Source of the DNA: Chaetoderma sp. LZ-2023a
Lineage: Eukaryota > Mollusca > Caudofoveata > Chaetodermatida > Chaetodermatidae
Length of the DNA stretch: 64,000 nt
Assembly: GCA_034401795.1 (NCBI GenBank)
Contig: CM067369.1
Span: 138,520,496-138,584,495 of the forward strand
Reading direction: 5' to 3'
A model generated the notes under the pieces. The model saw nothing but the letters and a program-made list of their open reading frames with translations, was not told the origin of the DNA and did no database searches. Below, piece after piece: positions 29,945 through 41,907 of the stretch. The translations under genes were made by a program, and so were the position numbers. Within the stretch, counting starts at the first letter, position 1, and every line of letters begins with the position of its first letter.

Positions 29945-30836
29945 CATTTCTTAATATATATTAAGACCCTATTGTATCTGGACTGTAAAATTAATAGGAT
30001 TAGCTGATGATGAGTGACTGCAAACATGTTCATAAATGACATTGAAGTAAAGATGTGGCTAAAATATTTACTATTTGGCTAACAAAAATGGTATTTGGCT
30101 AATCCGTTGGCTAGAACATTGCGAAGGCAAGCGTAGTGAAACAAAAGTATATCAGTTTGACATCCTTAGGGCATAGAGAACCAGGTTTTTTCAAACGAAG
30201 TTGATTGGCCAATTTGGCCGGCCGGCAGCCATCTTGGATTTTGGCCAATTTTTAGAAATGTAAAAATCTTCTCCGAAACCGCTTTTGGGATCGATTCAAA
30301 CCTCAGGAAGTATCATCAAGGGCAAGAACTGAACCAGGTTTGTTCGAGAGAACTTGATTTGCCAAATGGTTTGGCGGCCATTTTGGATGACAACAACTTT
30401 TACAGAACCGCTGAACGGATTGTGCTGAAATTTGACAGATACGATTAGAGCCGAAACGCCATTAAAATATGTCCATTGAAAGTTGATACGTAAATAAACA
30501 TGGCCGTCATGGATCAATCAAAATTTAGCGTGTTTGGCGGCCATCTTGGATTTTCTGGAAAAATCATATAAAAGACTACTTATTAACAAATGGGCCAATT
30601 TTAATAAAACGTTACTAAACCTTCACAGAAATTAGTTTGGTAAGTTTTTGTAGTGGTCATCTCGTTTTGGTCATTTGTGCCAGTGACCAATAATTCCAGG
30701 TGAGCGATACAGGCCTTTTGGGCCTCTTGTTTCTGCCACCCTACTGCTGTCCTATTTTCCATTCTATTATGTACAGTGTTAACTATTTATTAGCTAAATT
30801 TAGTCAAGAGATTCAAAATATTTGCTTAATAAATCC

Positions 30837-30954
30837 GCATTTGCAGGCCAAGAGAAGACTATTTTGGAAAATCTACCACTGAAATGACTGGCTCAGTTAT
30901 TAATTCCTATGGTAAATTTTCAAACATAGGCCTCTCTGCTTGCAAATGGACATA
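30837..30954. repeat. H2 palindromic repeat copy
   Basis: GCATTTGCAGGCCAAGAGA and TCTCTGCTTGCAAATG form the outer arms; the right inner arm is decayed. Confidence 0.7.
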
Positions 30955-31408
30955 CATCATGACTACCGCACAGTGACAGGTTTTGACTGGCTACGATGTG
31001 AAAGGGGCATAGTACGATTGACTCATTGCTTTATCATAAATACACATGTATAAAAAATGTTGACAGACTGAGACAGACTTATGCTAATTGTAAGTATCAA
31101 CTAACAATACGTTCATTAGTGACATTATTTTGATGTGTTTAATAGAATATTTTGCCCAGCGAAATCAAGATAATATTATTTTGCATATTTAGGGTAGAGC
31201 ACATTGAACGTGTTATCTGACTGCATAATGGACCTTTCCAGGATAATGACGTCATATGATGTCATAATCAGCTAAGCGGCGTGTACCCCCGCGTACATGT
31301 AGGATAACATAATCATTACATCATAAATGATTCTATTAGGCCCGTCTTTAACTCTTAATAGTTTGACATGTTGTAAGAATTGTATGTCTCTACTATTTAA
31401 TAAACATG

Positions 31409-31496
31409 CTGTTGAATATTTTGAAACTAATTTGACTGGGCGCTGTTTCTGCCATAGGCAGCAACAGCACCCAGTTAGTTTCAAAATATTCAACAG
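31409..31496. repeat. H1 hairpin repeat copy (canonical)
   Basis: CTGTTGAATATTTTGAAACT and GACTGGGCGCTGTTTCTGCC versus GGCAGCAACAGCACCCAG and AGTTTCAAAATATTCAACAG. The flank after it (TTTCTGGAAATTGAT ... GGAGAGGTCCATT) matches that of other H1 copies. Confidence 0.85.
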
Positions 31497-31748
31497 CTTA
31501 CCTGTATAGTTTTCTGGAAATTGATTGTCAGACAGTTCAGAGATCGATCGCTCCCAACACGTGAGAGTTGTGGGTGGAGCTTAGCTAGAGCTGGGCAGGG
31601 CTTGGAAAAAGCTGGAGAGGTCCATTTGGTATTGGATACACTTCTTGTTCTATATGGTATGCACTTTTGTGTGTATCTACATGTAGGTTCATGTATCATC
31701 TTGTTTTGTTCAGTTACTCTATATTAAATTTTAAAATCTTGTTACCAG

Positions 31749-31864
31749 ATCCCAAGTGGTGTCCTGCGTGGTCGCTTTTTAGGACACTTTGGTATTATAT
31801 ATGACCTGTGTTGGGCAAAGTTGGGTACACACTTACTCTCATCCTCTTCTGATGGAACAGCCAG
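31749..31864 (+). CDS. AHI1: AHI1-like exon i (WD40)
   Basis: Acceptor TTGTTACCAG, donor GCCAG|GTATGT, 116 nt ending in phase 2. It contains GHFGIIYDLCW and LLSSSSDGTA, the GH...SSDGTA pattern of a WD40 repeat. The following intron is about 18 kb because of the C/hAT/D insertion complex. Confidence 0.9.
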
Positions 31865-32493
31865 GTATGTTGTTTAGTTTGAAAATCTCTTTCTAGGAGT
31901 GAGTTAATAGGCCGGGAGTTGAAGAGGCCCACCATGCACCCCCAACCCCCACTCCCCCACATGAGAATTTTTTATGGGTACCAAAATGTTTGTTAGTGTC
32001 ACGTATTTGAGAAAAATCATATTCCAAAAAAATAAACTCATTCAAGCACTCTATCCAATTTGCATAAATTAAAAATGGCCACCGTTAAACCAGCCACATA
32101 CTCATTTTGCTGATATCTCCACTTCTAATTGGAATTTCTCGACAATTTAAAGGTTATACTTGGTTTATTAATCATGAGGAAAACCATTGAGTTACAACTA
32201 TTAAAATAGAATCAAATCTATATTATTTGCCATTATTTAGACATCAAATGGGCAATTTATGTTTGGTATGGATCTGTGAAAAGTGTACAAAAACAAAATA
32301 TTGTCTGGTGTTTCCGCAGATTGGAGAGATGCGAAATAGGACACAATGTACTAGAGTGGACAGGATTTATTTCTGCATTTGAAATTGCATTAACTAAGTT
32401 CAGCACAATTCATAAATCCATTTCCTCACTCAATTATATGATGTCAGACTGACACAATGTAAGAATTGTATGTTTTTGCTATTTAAGAAACAT

Positions 32494-32587
32494 GCTGTTG
32501 AATATTTTAAAACTAATTTGACTGGACGCTGTTGCTGCCATACGCAGCAACCGCGCCCAGTCAAATTAGTTTCAAAATATTCAACAG
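32494..32587. repeat. H1 hairpin repeat copy (canonical)
   Basis: CTGTTGAATATTTTAAAACT, TTTGACTGGACGCTGTTGC and mirror GCAACCGCGCCCAGTCAAA, AGTTTCAAAATATTCAACAG. Confidence 0.85.
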
Positions 32588-32704
32588 CTTACCTGTATTA
32601 TTTTCTGGAAATTGATAGTCGGGAAGTTCAGAGATCAATCGATCCCAACACGAGGGAGGGATGGGTGGAGCGTCGATAGATGGACGAGGCATAGCTAAAA
32701 GTGG

Positions 32705-33254
32705 AAAGGTCCATTGACTACTACCCAGCTATCAATTACCCTATCACAGAATACAAGACGGTTCAAGAGTGACTGATGTATGTGGAGGAAGCAACCAGGG
32801 AGGTTGGACAGTTTTGCACTGTGATGACATTTGACTTGCGGATATGCATGAAAGCCTACCCCTTGATACGGAACAGTACTGTTAGATACGGAAAACACAT
32901 AATCATGATCAGAATTTTTGTCTGGCATCTGGATATCTAAAGATGATTGGCAAGTAAATGGATGATTCTGCTCTGTCTGATGGGAATTTTGTAATCGGTC
33001 TAATTGAAATAGGTTCAATACATGGAGTGTTGTCTGGAAAGCAAAATGGGCAATGCACTGCCATAAAGTTGTCCTGGCGAGTTTAAAAATTGTTGCTTGT
33101 AGAATTTATTACACAAAGAGAGAACGATACTGCACTTGAGAATTTGCCAGAATCATCCAAGTCGAAGCTACACGATTTAATCCAGGACTCATGTAACGAA
33201 GTATTAGATCTAGCTCTTCAAGATGAACTATTAGCAAAATACACTAAGGAATAG
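32705..33254 (+). pseudogene. Degraded coding-like fragment of unknown origin
   Basis: Plus-strand stretches read as protein-like pieces in different frames: EEATREVGQFCTVMTFDLR near 32790, GSIHGVLSGKQNGQ near 33020, and ENLPESSKSKLHDLIQD followed by a stop at 33252-33254. Stops and shifts separate them. I do not recognise the family with confidence. It looks like a decayed copy of a repetitive gene rather than an AHI1 exon. Confidence 0.35.
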
Positions 33255-34069
33255 ACACAATACAGAGTAGATGTCTATAAAGGAGAACTCGGGGTGGGGT
33301 GGTGGGGGGGGGAGGGTGTGTGGGAGGAATGCACCATTTTGAAGTGTGTATATGGATCATGTCTTGCGTATTTTATCTCATACTAACAGTGAAACATAAT
33401 AAATTTCTTCTCTATGTAGATTCCGCCTACGTTTGATATCTGACCTATTTTTCAGCTTCAGTGGACTAAATTGTGCGAGGTACCTTACCAATACATCTCC
33501 ATTTTCATAGCGAACGTTGAAGAATCTAAGCCAAGCGCAATATTTCGCTTAATAGTAGCCTATGATCTAATAGAAGCCCACCCCTTAACTTTGACATATG
33601 AGCTCCAATGATTTTTATAGCAGTTTCAAAACGGCAAAACTCTGTATTAGAAGCGCACCCCCTAACTCAGCAGACTGTATAGGAAAATTTTTCTTAAGAG
33701 CAAATTTGTAAGAATAGCGTGTATAATAATAACAATCATGTCACAGGGTGTGTCTACTTCAGACCGATCTCTGCCCTGATACATTCCCGGCCCCTCTGGA
33801 AGTCAATACAGGCCTCGGATTTGTAAATCTCGACCGCCTATTAGGTTAATACTAATAGTAGGCCACGTATGTTCAAGATAGAATAAAGTTTATTCCACAC
33901 TTTTGTAGTCAAAATGCGCGTAAAACTGTCTTGGCGTGATTAAATACCTTCCTTATAAAAATATTTTAAGACCAAATTTATGTACCAAACAACAAGACGG
34001 GAGAAAATGTGCATCAATTTTGTAATGCCGATCAACATTAAATGATCCAAATTGAATTATTACGAACGA

Positions 34070-34770
34070 AAATTCCGAAGGGTAACACCCTGAATTCCCA
34101 CTGTCTGCCCTGGAATGCGAATCTCAGGAAGCGATGGAAACTCCTCGATATTGGAATGTGGAAATAAGCATCCTTCAAATCTATTGAAGCTGTCCACATC
34201 CCCTTCTCCAACCCTGCCAACACCGATTTCACAGTCTACATTTTGAAACTGGGTGTGTCTATGAACTTGTTCAATGGCTTGAGGTTGAGAATTGGTCTCC
34301 ACCATCCAGTGCTTTTCATCACTAGGAACACGGTTGAATAGAAGCCCAGGCAACTTTGTGCCGGTTGAATTGCTCCTTTGAGTATGAGGGAATTTATTTC
34401 CTCCTATACACAACCGCTGATCTGGATCTCTTGGAATTTGAGTCCAGACTGGCACCAGAGACAAATGTGATGGCGGGCCTGTTATCCAGTCGGAATGATA
34501 CGCGACTGAAAGCCATCGCAAGACTAAACGGTCCCGAGTCAACCATTCCCACTCTTGCATGTGGTTGGCCAATCGGCCTCCCACTGGTCCATCTAGGGAG
34601 AGAGGTGGACATAAGGAGAGCAAGAGTGGCACCATCTCTTGGTGCAGATGCACTGGAGTAGCTCTTGCTGTGGTAATCGCCTCATCAGGTACGATTACCA
34701 CGACCAGATCCTCGCGCACCATGGCTCGCACCTCGATACGCGGGCGGCTGCCTGGCTGGCTGCGCCGGAG
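34070..34770 (-). pseudogene. DIRS RT N-terminal remnant, copy C
   Basis: Contains LTRDRLVLRWLSVAY, then a frameshift near the QRLCI codons, then SIDLKDAYFHIPI and WEFRVLPFGI in the RT frame. The homology ends just after PFGI; the catalytic YIDD is not present here or on the other half. Confidence 0.85.
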
Positions 34771-34860
34771 GAGCCTGCGCCCCCTCGCTGCTGGCCGAAG
34801 CGCGCGCGGCCATGGCCGGCGCTGCGCTGGTGGCTGGCCTCTGACCTGGCCACCGCCACC

Positions 34861-36596
34861 TCAAGCCTGCAGGGGATGATATGCAGGGGGAGCTGCATGA
34901 ACGCGCTCTCTGCGGAGCACTTCGAATTGCTCACACAATGCCCTCTGGTTATTAACCGGGGTAACCGTCTCCTGGAGGTGTCTACATCCCTCACCCCCAA
35001 AAAGACCAGGACCTGTCATAGGCGTACGCAGCAGCCTATTATACAAATCCTGGGACGGGCACAAGTTATCAAGAGCACACGTGCCCCTCGCCCGGACACT
35101 CCTGGTTACAGACCGGGTTAAACAGTCCAAAGCCAAGTTAATTCCATCTTGGATGGCCCTCTGGACAGTCACCGGACTAGGCTGGTGCAATGCGGATGCC
35201 GTTACTAACCCCTGTAACAGCTGTGAGACGTGCGAAAGTGCTGAGATAGACGCCCTCGAACTCTCTTCCGCATCGCGCAACGCGGTGTTAGCCGAATGCA
35301 AAGCGTTCGAGCACAGTGCTCCCGTGTCAGACCGCCTAGTGCAGCGCGATCGTCAGCGCTTGGCTTCGTCACTACACCGTATAACTGATATTGATCAGCT
35401 ACAATACGGCATCGCTTTGCCACCTCGCGAGGGGCCTTCGCTAGACGTTCATGCGCCCTAATGGATGTCTCTGCCGCAGTGAACATATCAACAATATGAT
35501 CAGCTAACGGCAGAGATGGCATAACGGTAACAGTCGGTTTACCTGCGAAGGCTCTACAAGACGAGAGCCTTCGTCATCCTCCTGAGCAATCGCAGGTGTA
35601 TGTATGGCTGGAGGAATCGACACGCCTGGCAAGCCAGAGAAAGCATGTGGGCCTGAAAGAACAGGCATGCCAAACTGACTGGCTTGACCAGGAGCAGGCG
35701 CCGTGGTATTGCGTGGGGAAATATCTGCCACACCACGGCCCTGGCAAGCACCAGCTACACCATCGGCAAGCCGAGGTATGCGGAAAAACTGGCCATCAGA
35801 TCCAGCCCGGGCTACCTTCTGTGCCGTGAACGCTACTCCTGGATGAGTAGTCCCATGGACAATGTCGCCCGTATTCCCCACGAGGGGTGTACGTATGTCA
35901 GTGTCCATGGACACGGCGCCAGAAGGAGAACCCAGCAGATAATCCTCTTCTTCCTGGCCAAGAATGCTAACCCGGACTGGCCAGGAAAGGTAACATAGGA
36001 GGAGCTGGTACCTGCAGGGTGCAGATAAACCTGGCCTGATAGGCAGGCAACAGGCTCCAGCAACACCTGACCACGAACAACCGGCGCGGCAAGCCTGCTG
36101 CCAGTGTCCTCATAGTGGATTTCACCCTCTAATAGGGCCACCTCTGAATCATGGACGAAAACTGGTAGGTCCCTAGGATGCACCGATTCAGAGGGGGGGA
36201 TTATCTGCTCCGGAGCAGATGAAGAGGACAATGAAAGATTTGACCCAGGAAGCATGCCACGAAGCAACTCTGAGACCAAATCCTTAATTGTCCTCTTCAT
36301 CTCTCCCATCATCACAATACGGAAGGCCTCCATGTCCATAGAGGACGAGGCCTTTCTCTTACCCTTCTTACCAGAACCCTCTAACTTTCCTCTCCTCCTC
36401 CAGAGCCTTCTCTTTGTTCTGCAAAGATAGAAACTCAGACATTAGCTCCCCCCCCCCCCCCCCCCCCCCCCCCCACCCACCCACACTTTTTATAGATCTC
36501 ACATTTAAGCAATGGCCCACATGTGCTGCACAGGGAGCATAAGTGAGGGGCGACTCTATCCTTGATAAATCTTCCACATGATGGACAGCCAGAACT
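34861..36596 (-). pseudogene. DIRS ORF1 remnant, copy C
   Basis: After the conserved acceptor (TTTCAG at 36597-36602) the Cys/His cluster is recognisable (CPSCGRF, PHLCSLC, CGPL), then a long C run on the plus strand (36449-36473) disrupts the frame. Further pieces are DMEAFRIVMMGEMKRTIKDL, IPRLADGVAG, MPSLPLADHIVDMF and LYNRLLRTPMTGPGLFGG, in shifting frames with a deletion near 35525. Non-functional. Confidence 0.88.
36449..36473. repeat. C/G homopolymer run in copy C
   Basis: About 25 consecutive C on the plus strand at the place where intact copies have a run of seven G in the ORF1 sense strand, i.e. an expanded homopolymer. Confidence 0.9.
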
Positions 36597-37211
36597 CTGA
36601 AACAAGCCAGAGGACGAAGACAATGAGTAATTCAGTTATTGAATTAGAAAACTCAAAACCAAATATAAACAAGGAGGCTGGGGGCCATAAAGACCCAAGC
36701 TAATAATAAAACAAAACCTTTAAATGATAGTAAGGCGCAAGGCAGATTGTGATGTCATAACTTAAAAAAGAAGAAGTTAAATCGATCCGAAACAAACATC
36801 CAGGTGTAAGGACGAATTGTATTCATATCCAGAACATCCTAACTGGAAAGGATAGTGTATACAGATTATACAGACATCAGATAAACAATGATAAAATGGC
36901 AGCAGATTTCATAAATATTTTCAATTATAATTGAAGTGCCTCATATCATAACTAGAATACCTGAGTCTTTAGCATAGACAAACCATCTGATCTGATGCAC
37001 TGGAAACTCCACCAACACTATGACCTCTTAACTCTCTGCACCTATAAGGGGAAGGAAGTGGACCAAGAGGGCAAAGTGAGAAGACCTTCATCTGAGGCCT
37101 CCAACTCACTGGGCATAGAATTTTTGGTTAGATAACCTAACAATATTAGGGCTGAACAATCAATTTAAAAAATCAGAGCTGACTCCATCCCAGAAGTTTG
37201 TTTACCTGGGA

Positions 37212-38467
37212 ATGTTCTTCGATCTGGAGATAGGATGTGTTTATCTTAATCAGGAGAGGGTACAAGTACTCATCTCAGTAATACAGTCAGTGTGCAACAG
37301 TCGTCATGTCTTGGCACGGGTTTACCTGAGAATGCTGGGGTTGATGGCTTCTCTGGAACCAGTCATTCCTCAGGCGGCCTTACGCAGGCGGCCGATCCAG
37401 TTATTTCTCATGACGCAATGGACCCAGAGTACAGGTTCACTGGACTCAAACGTGTCAGTGCTGGAGCCTTTAATTCACCACCTGCAATGGTGGTTGAAAA
37501 CAGAGAATCTCCTGGCAGGGGTGATGCTAACCCCTCCTCGCCCTCAGTTAACGATGTATACAGATGCATCGATGGATGGGTGGGGAGCTTGCCTGGAAGA
37601 ATCCACGATATCAGGGCTTTGGAATCTGGAACAGTCAAAAGAACATAAATCTACTGGAATTATGAGCAGTAGTCCTGGGCCTGGAACATTTCTTACAGAA
37701 ATTTCAGGGCAAGAGTGTTCTAATATGATCAGACAACTCAACAGTAGTGACTTACATAAACCGCCAGGGTGGAACGAAGTCGCCCAGTCTCTGTATGATG
37801 ACATGGAAACTGCTTTGCTGGTGCCTGAATCACAGGATTTCCTTGAAAGCAGTACATTCTGGGAAGGTTAAATCTGCTAGAAGACTCATTGAGCCAAAGG
37901 ATGAGTGATTTACCTACGGAATGGCAACTAAATCAATGTGTGGAGGATTGTCTGTTCAACCACTGGGTGAAACCTAACATAGATTTATTCGCAACGAAGA
38001 AGAATGCGAAGATGACGACGTACGTCTCTCCGATTCCAGATCCGAGCGCTATCGCAACAGATGCGTTAGCTATCAGCTGGGTGGGAATGTATGCATACAA
38101 AATTCTTCAGAAAATCAGACAGGAGGAATGCCAAGTGCTTCTGATCACCCCAAATTGGCCAAGCCGATCATGGTATACGGATATGCTGGACCTTCTGGTC
38201 TGCAATCCGGTTCCTCTGCCTCTGATTGACAATATTATCTTCCAGGGCAAGACCCTTCACAACAATCCGTCAATGTTCCAATTGACTGCGTGGATGGTGT
38301 CAAGGAATCTAGAATTAAGGAGAGCTTTTCTGAGCAAGCAGCCATGTTCATGGCAAAAGCCAGGAGGGGGTCAACCTCCAGAGCATATAATTATAAAATC
38401 AACAGATTTGCAGAATGGTGCTCAAAAAGATGTATTAATCCAATGGATTCATCTATTCAGGCAGTAG
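37212..38467 (+). pseudogene. DIRS RT/RNase H/MTase-like remnant, copy C
   Basis: Recognisable YLRMLGLMASLEPVIPQ, YTDASMDGWGACL, then frame breaks inside RNase H (the frame jumps after LEQSKEH), IDLFATKKNAK and DALAISW; the stretch after MYAY has lost the AFPP segment. Broken by shifts and small deletions. Confidence 0.88.
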
Positions 38468-39003
38468 CCGATTTCCTCTCACCTGTATGATGCCTATGGC
38501 CTCAAGCCTAACTCTATTGCTGGCTATAAGTCGGCTTTAATGACAGTTATCCCTTGCTTGGCTAATAGGGGAAGTGATGAAGTAAATACATTAAATACTT
38601 TAATCAAAGGCATGGGCAATCTAAGACCAAGGAATCCCCCAGTGATTCCGTCTTGGAGTTTATCACTAGTGCTTCAGGTGCTAGCTGATAGGCCATTTGA
38701 ACCACTAAGTTCCATTTCTATGAAAATGTTGACACATAAGTCTGTATTTTTAATTGCTGCAGCCTCGGCTAGGCGTAGAAGTGAGGTTCATGCCTTATCA
38801 GCCGAGGCAGGCCGTTTTGTGGTTACAGGGGAAGGCCTTAGGCTTCTACCCAGGATAAATTTCAGGGCGAAAAACCAGTCTGAAATATCCGGGTCAACCT
38901 ATAATTTTACCAGCTTTGACTAGGTATGATCCTAATTCAAAACTATGGTGTCCAGTCTGAGCATTAATCCGGTACAAACAACGTACTCAGGAATGGCGGA
39001 CGG
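38290..39003 (+). pseudogene. DIRS YR remnant, copy C (first part)
   Basis: SRAYNYKINRFAEWC and SARRRSEVHALS are readable, with a frameshift near 38480 (a short loss at the CHLYD codons) and another near 38879. It continues at 40861 after the hAT-like insertion. Confidence 0.88.
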
Positions 39004-40860
39004 TAGAGCTGGGTGGTTTCCCGATAAAACCGGGGAAATCGCGATATTATTGTTATCGTCTCATTTCTAAAAACCGCCAATATCGTCAAATACCGTCAGT
39101 GACGGTATTGACAATTTATATATTGTAATAATTTGATAATAAAGCATTTCATGCGAATTTGACGAGTCTGGTCTCTTCATTTCCGTATTCATGGTAGTCA
39201 AAAGCAATCATTTTTGGCACTATTATTGCCATAGATATATGTCTATGTGTTATATACATACCCCTACTGTTCTTAGTATAGTTATCCTTCCATGCTCAAT
39301 TAAATGTTCCAATGAAGACAAGGTAAATCCGAAAATCGTAGTTGCTGACAACGTTGAATTACGCAAAATGGCAGCCATTTGTAAAACAAAAATAAACTCA
39401 ACTCAGCCTCGTTTTGATTATATTATTGGAAGACCACCTTCGCTTTCCATAGCTGATGACGCGATTGACGTCATTACAAGGCAATAAATAAAACAATGAC
39501 TATCCAAATACCCTAGCGGGATAAATAAACTCGCTAACTATGACGATAAATTCAAGCGATCTAACTAAACCGGTGAAGCCATAACTCCCTCTATTCTTCG
39601 CTTGTTCAAGAATAATTCACCCCACACTTGTGTATAAATGTACGCTTGGGTGAGTATTGATCAGTCTATACCAGTAAAAGCATTGATATGCTGAATGCGC
39701 TAAAGGCAGCCAAAATATGAATGAAACAAGCCCGGCTGATTATATTGAAAATGATTTGATTAAAACTTATTGCGCCATGTCAATAATTTCCAATCAAATT
39801 ATCTCCAAAATATTCAGCTAAAATCGGACAAGTTATTAATAACTAATAACCTCTTAGATCATCTTTTCTAGAAGACAGATCTTATAGGGTGAAATGTGTT
39901 GTATTCACTAATTTCACACGTTCTGGGTCATTGGCTCAGGGCTATGATTTAACCACTTTCAAAACGAATGCAGAGGCTTTATGGAAATATAATTTAAAGG
40001 AAATAATAAATAAAGAGCTGATTAGTTTGAAAACTTTTTGACCCAAAAGGTGTTACTGACATCTTTGAGTCAAATTGTTTTGAAATAATCTGTATAAATA
40101 GCTGATGATTATTTATTTTCACACACTCCGGTAAGTCCAGATTATAAGATAAAGTGTGTGATTGACTTTGTTCATGCAGCAGTCAATAGGTCGACAATGT
40201 TCTAACAGGGTGGAATGGGTGGCTGGGCGGGGGATGAATGAATGACTGATCATATATAGGCCTAATCTACTAGTGTCTGAATAAAATTTTACTGCTAAAA
40301 AATATTCAGGTCATAATGTTATCACATAGTGTATCACACATACACGCGCGCAGCTGATCGCGTCTTAAGACCTAGATTGTCCATTGATCGATCACGTGCC
40401 TAATCGCGTGGTCTTTCTCACGGAGCATTCCTTATAAGCTTTCAATAGGGATAATAAGAACAGCTGATCGTGAATGCTCCACTAAACACTGCACCTGATT
40501 ATGACCTGGTTAAAACCAATGAAAGATACTTGATGTTTTTAACCAATCAGATTGGACCCTTGGAATTTCCCTTGGAGATTCCGGCGCACACAGTGATGGA
40601 GTTAAGGACACTTATGTGCATCTTCCTCTTCACAATGACAAAGTAAAACGCAAAAAGGCGAGAAAAAATATTTTATTTGGTGCCGAAACACAAATATTTA
40701 GGCTTTGTTTATACATCTATAAAGGATGCCTATTCATAGATTGGCCATATTAACCCTATCATAGCCAACATTATTCCAAATACCGCGATATTAGTAGTTA
40801 TCGCGGTATTTTTCACAGATACCGTTATCGTCATCCCAATGGCAATACCGCCCAGCTCTA
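39004..40860. mobile_element. hAT-like non-autonomous element inside DIRS copy C, 1857 bp
   Basis: Perfect 8-bp target duplications GCGGACGG (38996-39003 and 40861-40868) flank terminal inverted repeats TAGAGCTGGGTGGTTT and ATTGCCGCCC-type end ACCGCCCAGCTCTA. Subterminal CGCGATATT / AATACCGCGATA motifs resemble those of the element at 27005. A 98-codon frame at 39191-39487 is not a recognisable transposase. An H1-like hairpin remnant lies at 39736-39818. Removing the insert and one repeat restores the YR sequence order. Confidence 0.9.
39736..39818. repeat. H1-like hairpin remnant
   Basis: TGATTATATTGAAAATGATT ... CAATCAAATTATC, CAAAATATTCAGC keeps the H1 outer arms with a decayed centre. 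Confidence 0.5.
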
Positions 40861-41162
40861 GCGGACGGACCCAACAGCGTTATGGTTGTCATATATTGAA
40901 CCCCATGGCAGGGCGTCAAAGGACACCATTTCCAGGTGGATTGTAGTGTATTCGATTTTGCCATAAATCCGCCACAGGTAAACAAGTTGACATGGCCAAG
41001 GCTCACAGTGTCCGAGGTGTAGTGGCTTCCACTGCCCTATTTAATGGGGTACCTATGGATGACATTATGTCAGTAGCTCAGTGGCACTGTGAGTCAAGTT
41101 TTACCGACCATTATCTCCGTGACACCTTGAATCCTCTCGCCATATCGATTTTGAAAAGCTAA
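40861..41162 (+). pseudogene. DIRS YR remnant, copy C (C-terminal part)
   Basis: Contains the HxxR (AHSVRG) and Tyr (DHYLRD) codons, but a small deletion near 40947 shifts the frame relative to the intact copies. Confidence 0.88.
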
Positions 41163-41699
41163 TCTAGGTGTACATATTTTGATGAGGTATCCTCATTTTT
41201 TTATATATTTCACATTTAATCAATGGAAACATCTACTTTATGGGCTGCATCAGTCTTCACCAATGGGGAGATGATGACAGCACCAATCTTCCACAAGGTT
41301 AGTCTTGTGTGTGTTGTCCATGTTTTTTTGTAATGTCACATGACCCTTCGTTATTAATATGGTGATGGTACGTGTTTTATGTGGTTCATTGTTGAGAGTA
41401 TACGAAAATGAAGCCTTTTCGTTTAATGTCCTATAGTACATGGCACTTGTACATAGAGAGCGTATGGGACATTGAGGTCATTCAGTCTTCCTCCCACGAG
41501 GAGGGAGGGGGGGGGTGAGCGCATATGACTTTTGGTCATCTCTCAGCCATCGGTTTGTGTTAGCTGATGTTTTCAATCTATTCCTGATTGTGTTTCCACA
41601 CAATTTCAGAAGTTTAAGTGCCTTAATCGCAGAAAAGCGCATAGGGAAGAGCTGGTCTTTTGACCTCGCCTCCCTCCCGCCGAATTCCCTGACGAATTC

Positions 41700-41815
41700 T
41701 GGCAATATCAAAGAGTATTAGGGAGGTACAACATGTAAGTATACTCTTGAAGTGAAATAAACGAAATCACGGATTTCTTTTTTCACGAGAGAGTTGATAC
41801 TTACCTCCCTAATAC
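41700..41815 (+). repeat. ICR, copy C
   Basis: GAGGTACAACATGTAAGTATACTCTT ... AAATCACGGATTTC ... TTGATACTTACC. The left half has a 7-bp insertion compared with copies A and B. The central ATCACGG variant matches this copy's own right end at 48858. Confidence 0.88.
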
Positions 41816-41907
41816 GGACCCGGCCTCTCCGCCCCACAGAGGCTCGGTCTTCAGGCTCTTGTAAAGTTGAATAGTGTCAGCCAATAATTTAGTCAGAGGA
41901 AGTACTA

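Larger units (their letters stand above)
29282..31748. other. AHI1 intron with hairpin repeats
   Basis: Holds H1 hairpins (29375-29466, 29852-29944, 31409-31496), one H2 copy (30837-30954) and a stretch (30180-30720) repeating GGCGGCCATCTTGGAT-like motifs. No coding sequence recognised. Confidence 0.6.
31865..34069. other. AHI1 intron before the C/D complex
   Basis: Contains an H1 hairpin (32494-32587), a degraded coding-like fragment (32705-33254), a G-rich tract (33285-33325) and a short sequence (34011-34047) that recurs at 50828-50865. Otherwise nothing recognised. Confidence 0.6.
34070..37151 (-). mobile_element. DIRS copy C, inverted 5' half
   Basis: Read on the minus strand, this runs from the family leader region (TGTTAGGTTATCTAACC at 37151) through ORF1 into the RT fingers/palm and stops at about 34070. 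The left terminal repeat and leader exon are missing. It abuts the 3' half, which is in plus orientation from 37158. About 174 bp of the family sequence between the two breakpoints, including the YIDD codons, is absent. Diverged from A, B and E, so an older insertion. Confidence 0.88.
37158..39003 (+). mobile_element. DIRS copy C, 3' half, first part
   Basis: Begins at the RT thumb region (CAGAGCTGACTCCATCCCAG), runs through RNase H and the MTase-like region into the YR, where a hAT-like element interrupts it at 39004. The bases 38996-39003 are the target duplication. Confidence 0.9.
40861..41907 (+). mobile_element. DIRS copy C, 3' half, second part
   Basis: YR C-terminus (40861-41162), 3' spacer, ICR (about 41700-41815) and the beginning of the right terminal repeat up to GAAGTACTA at 41907, where element D is inserted. 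Confidence 0.9.

Noticed and set aside
30180..30720. GGCGGCCATCTTGGAT-rich stretch as a gene or regulatory island
   Set aside because: No stable frame, motifs repeat irregularly, and nothing links it to a promoter; treated as repeat-derived intron.
34356..35998. Plus-strand open frames of 77-160 codons across copy C
   Set aside because: They are antisense shadows of the minus-strand ORF1 and RT remnants.
39191..39487. 98-codon frame as transposase of the hAT-like element
   Set aside because: No BED zinc finger, RNase H-like or hAT dimerisation motif is visible; it is also far too short.
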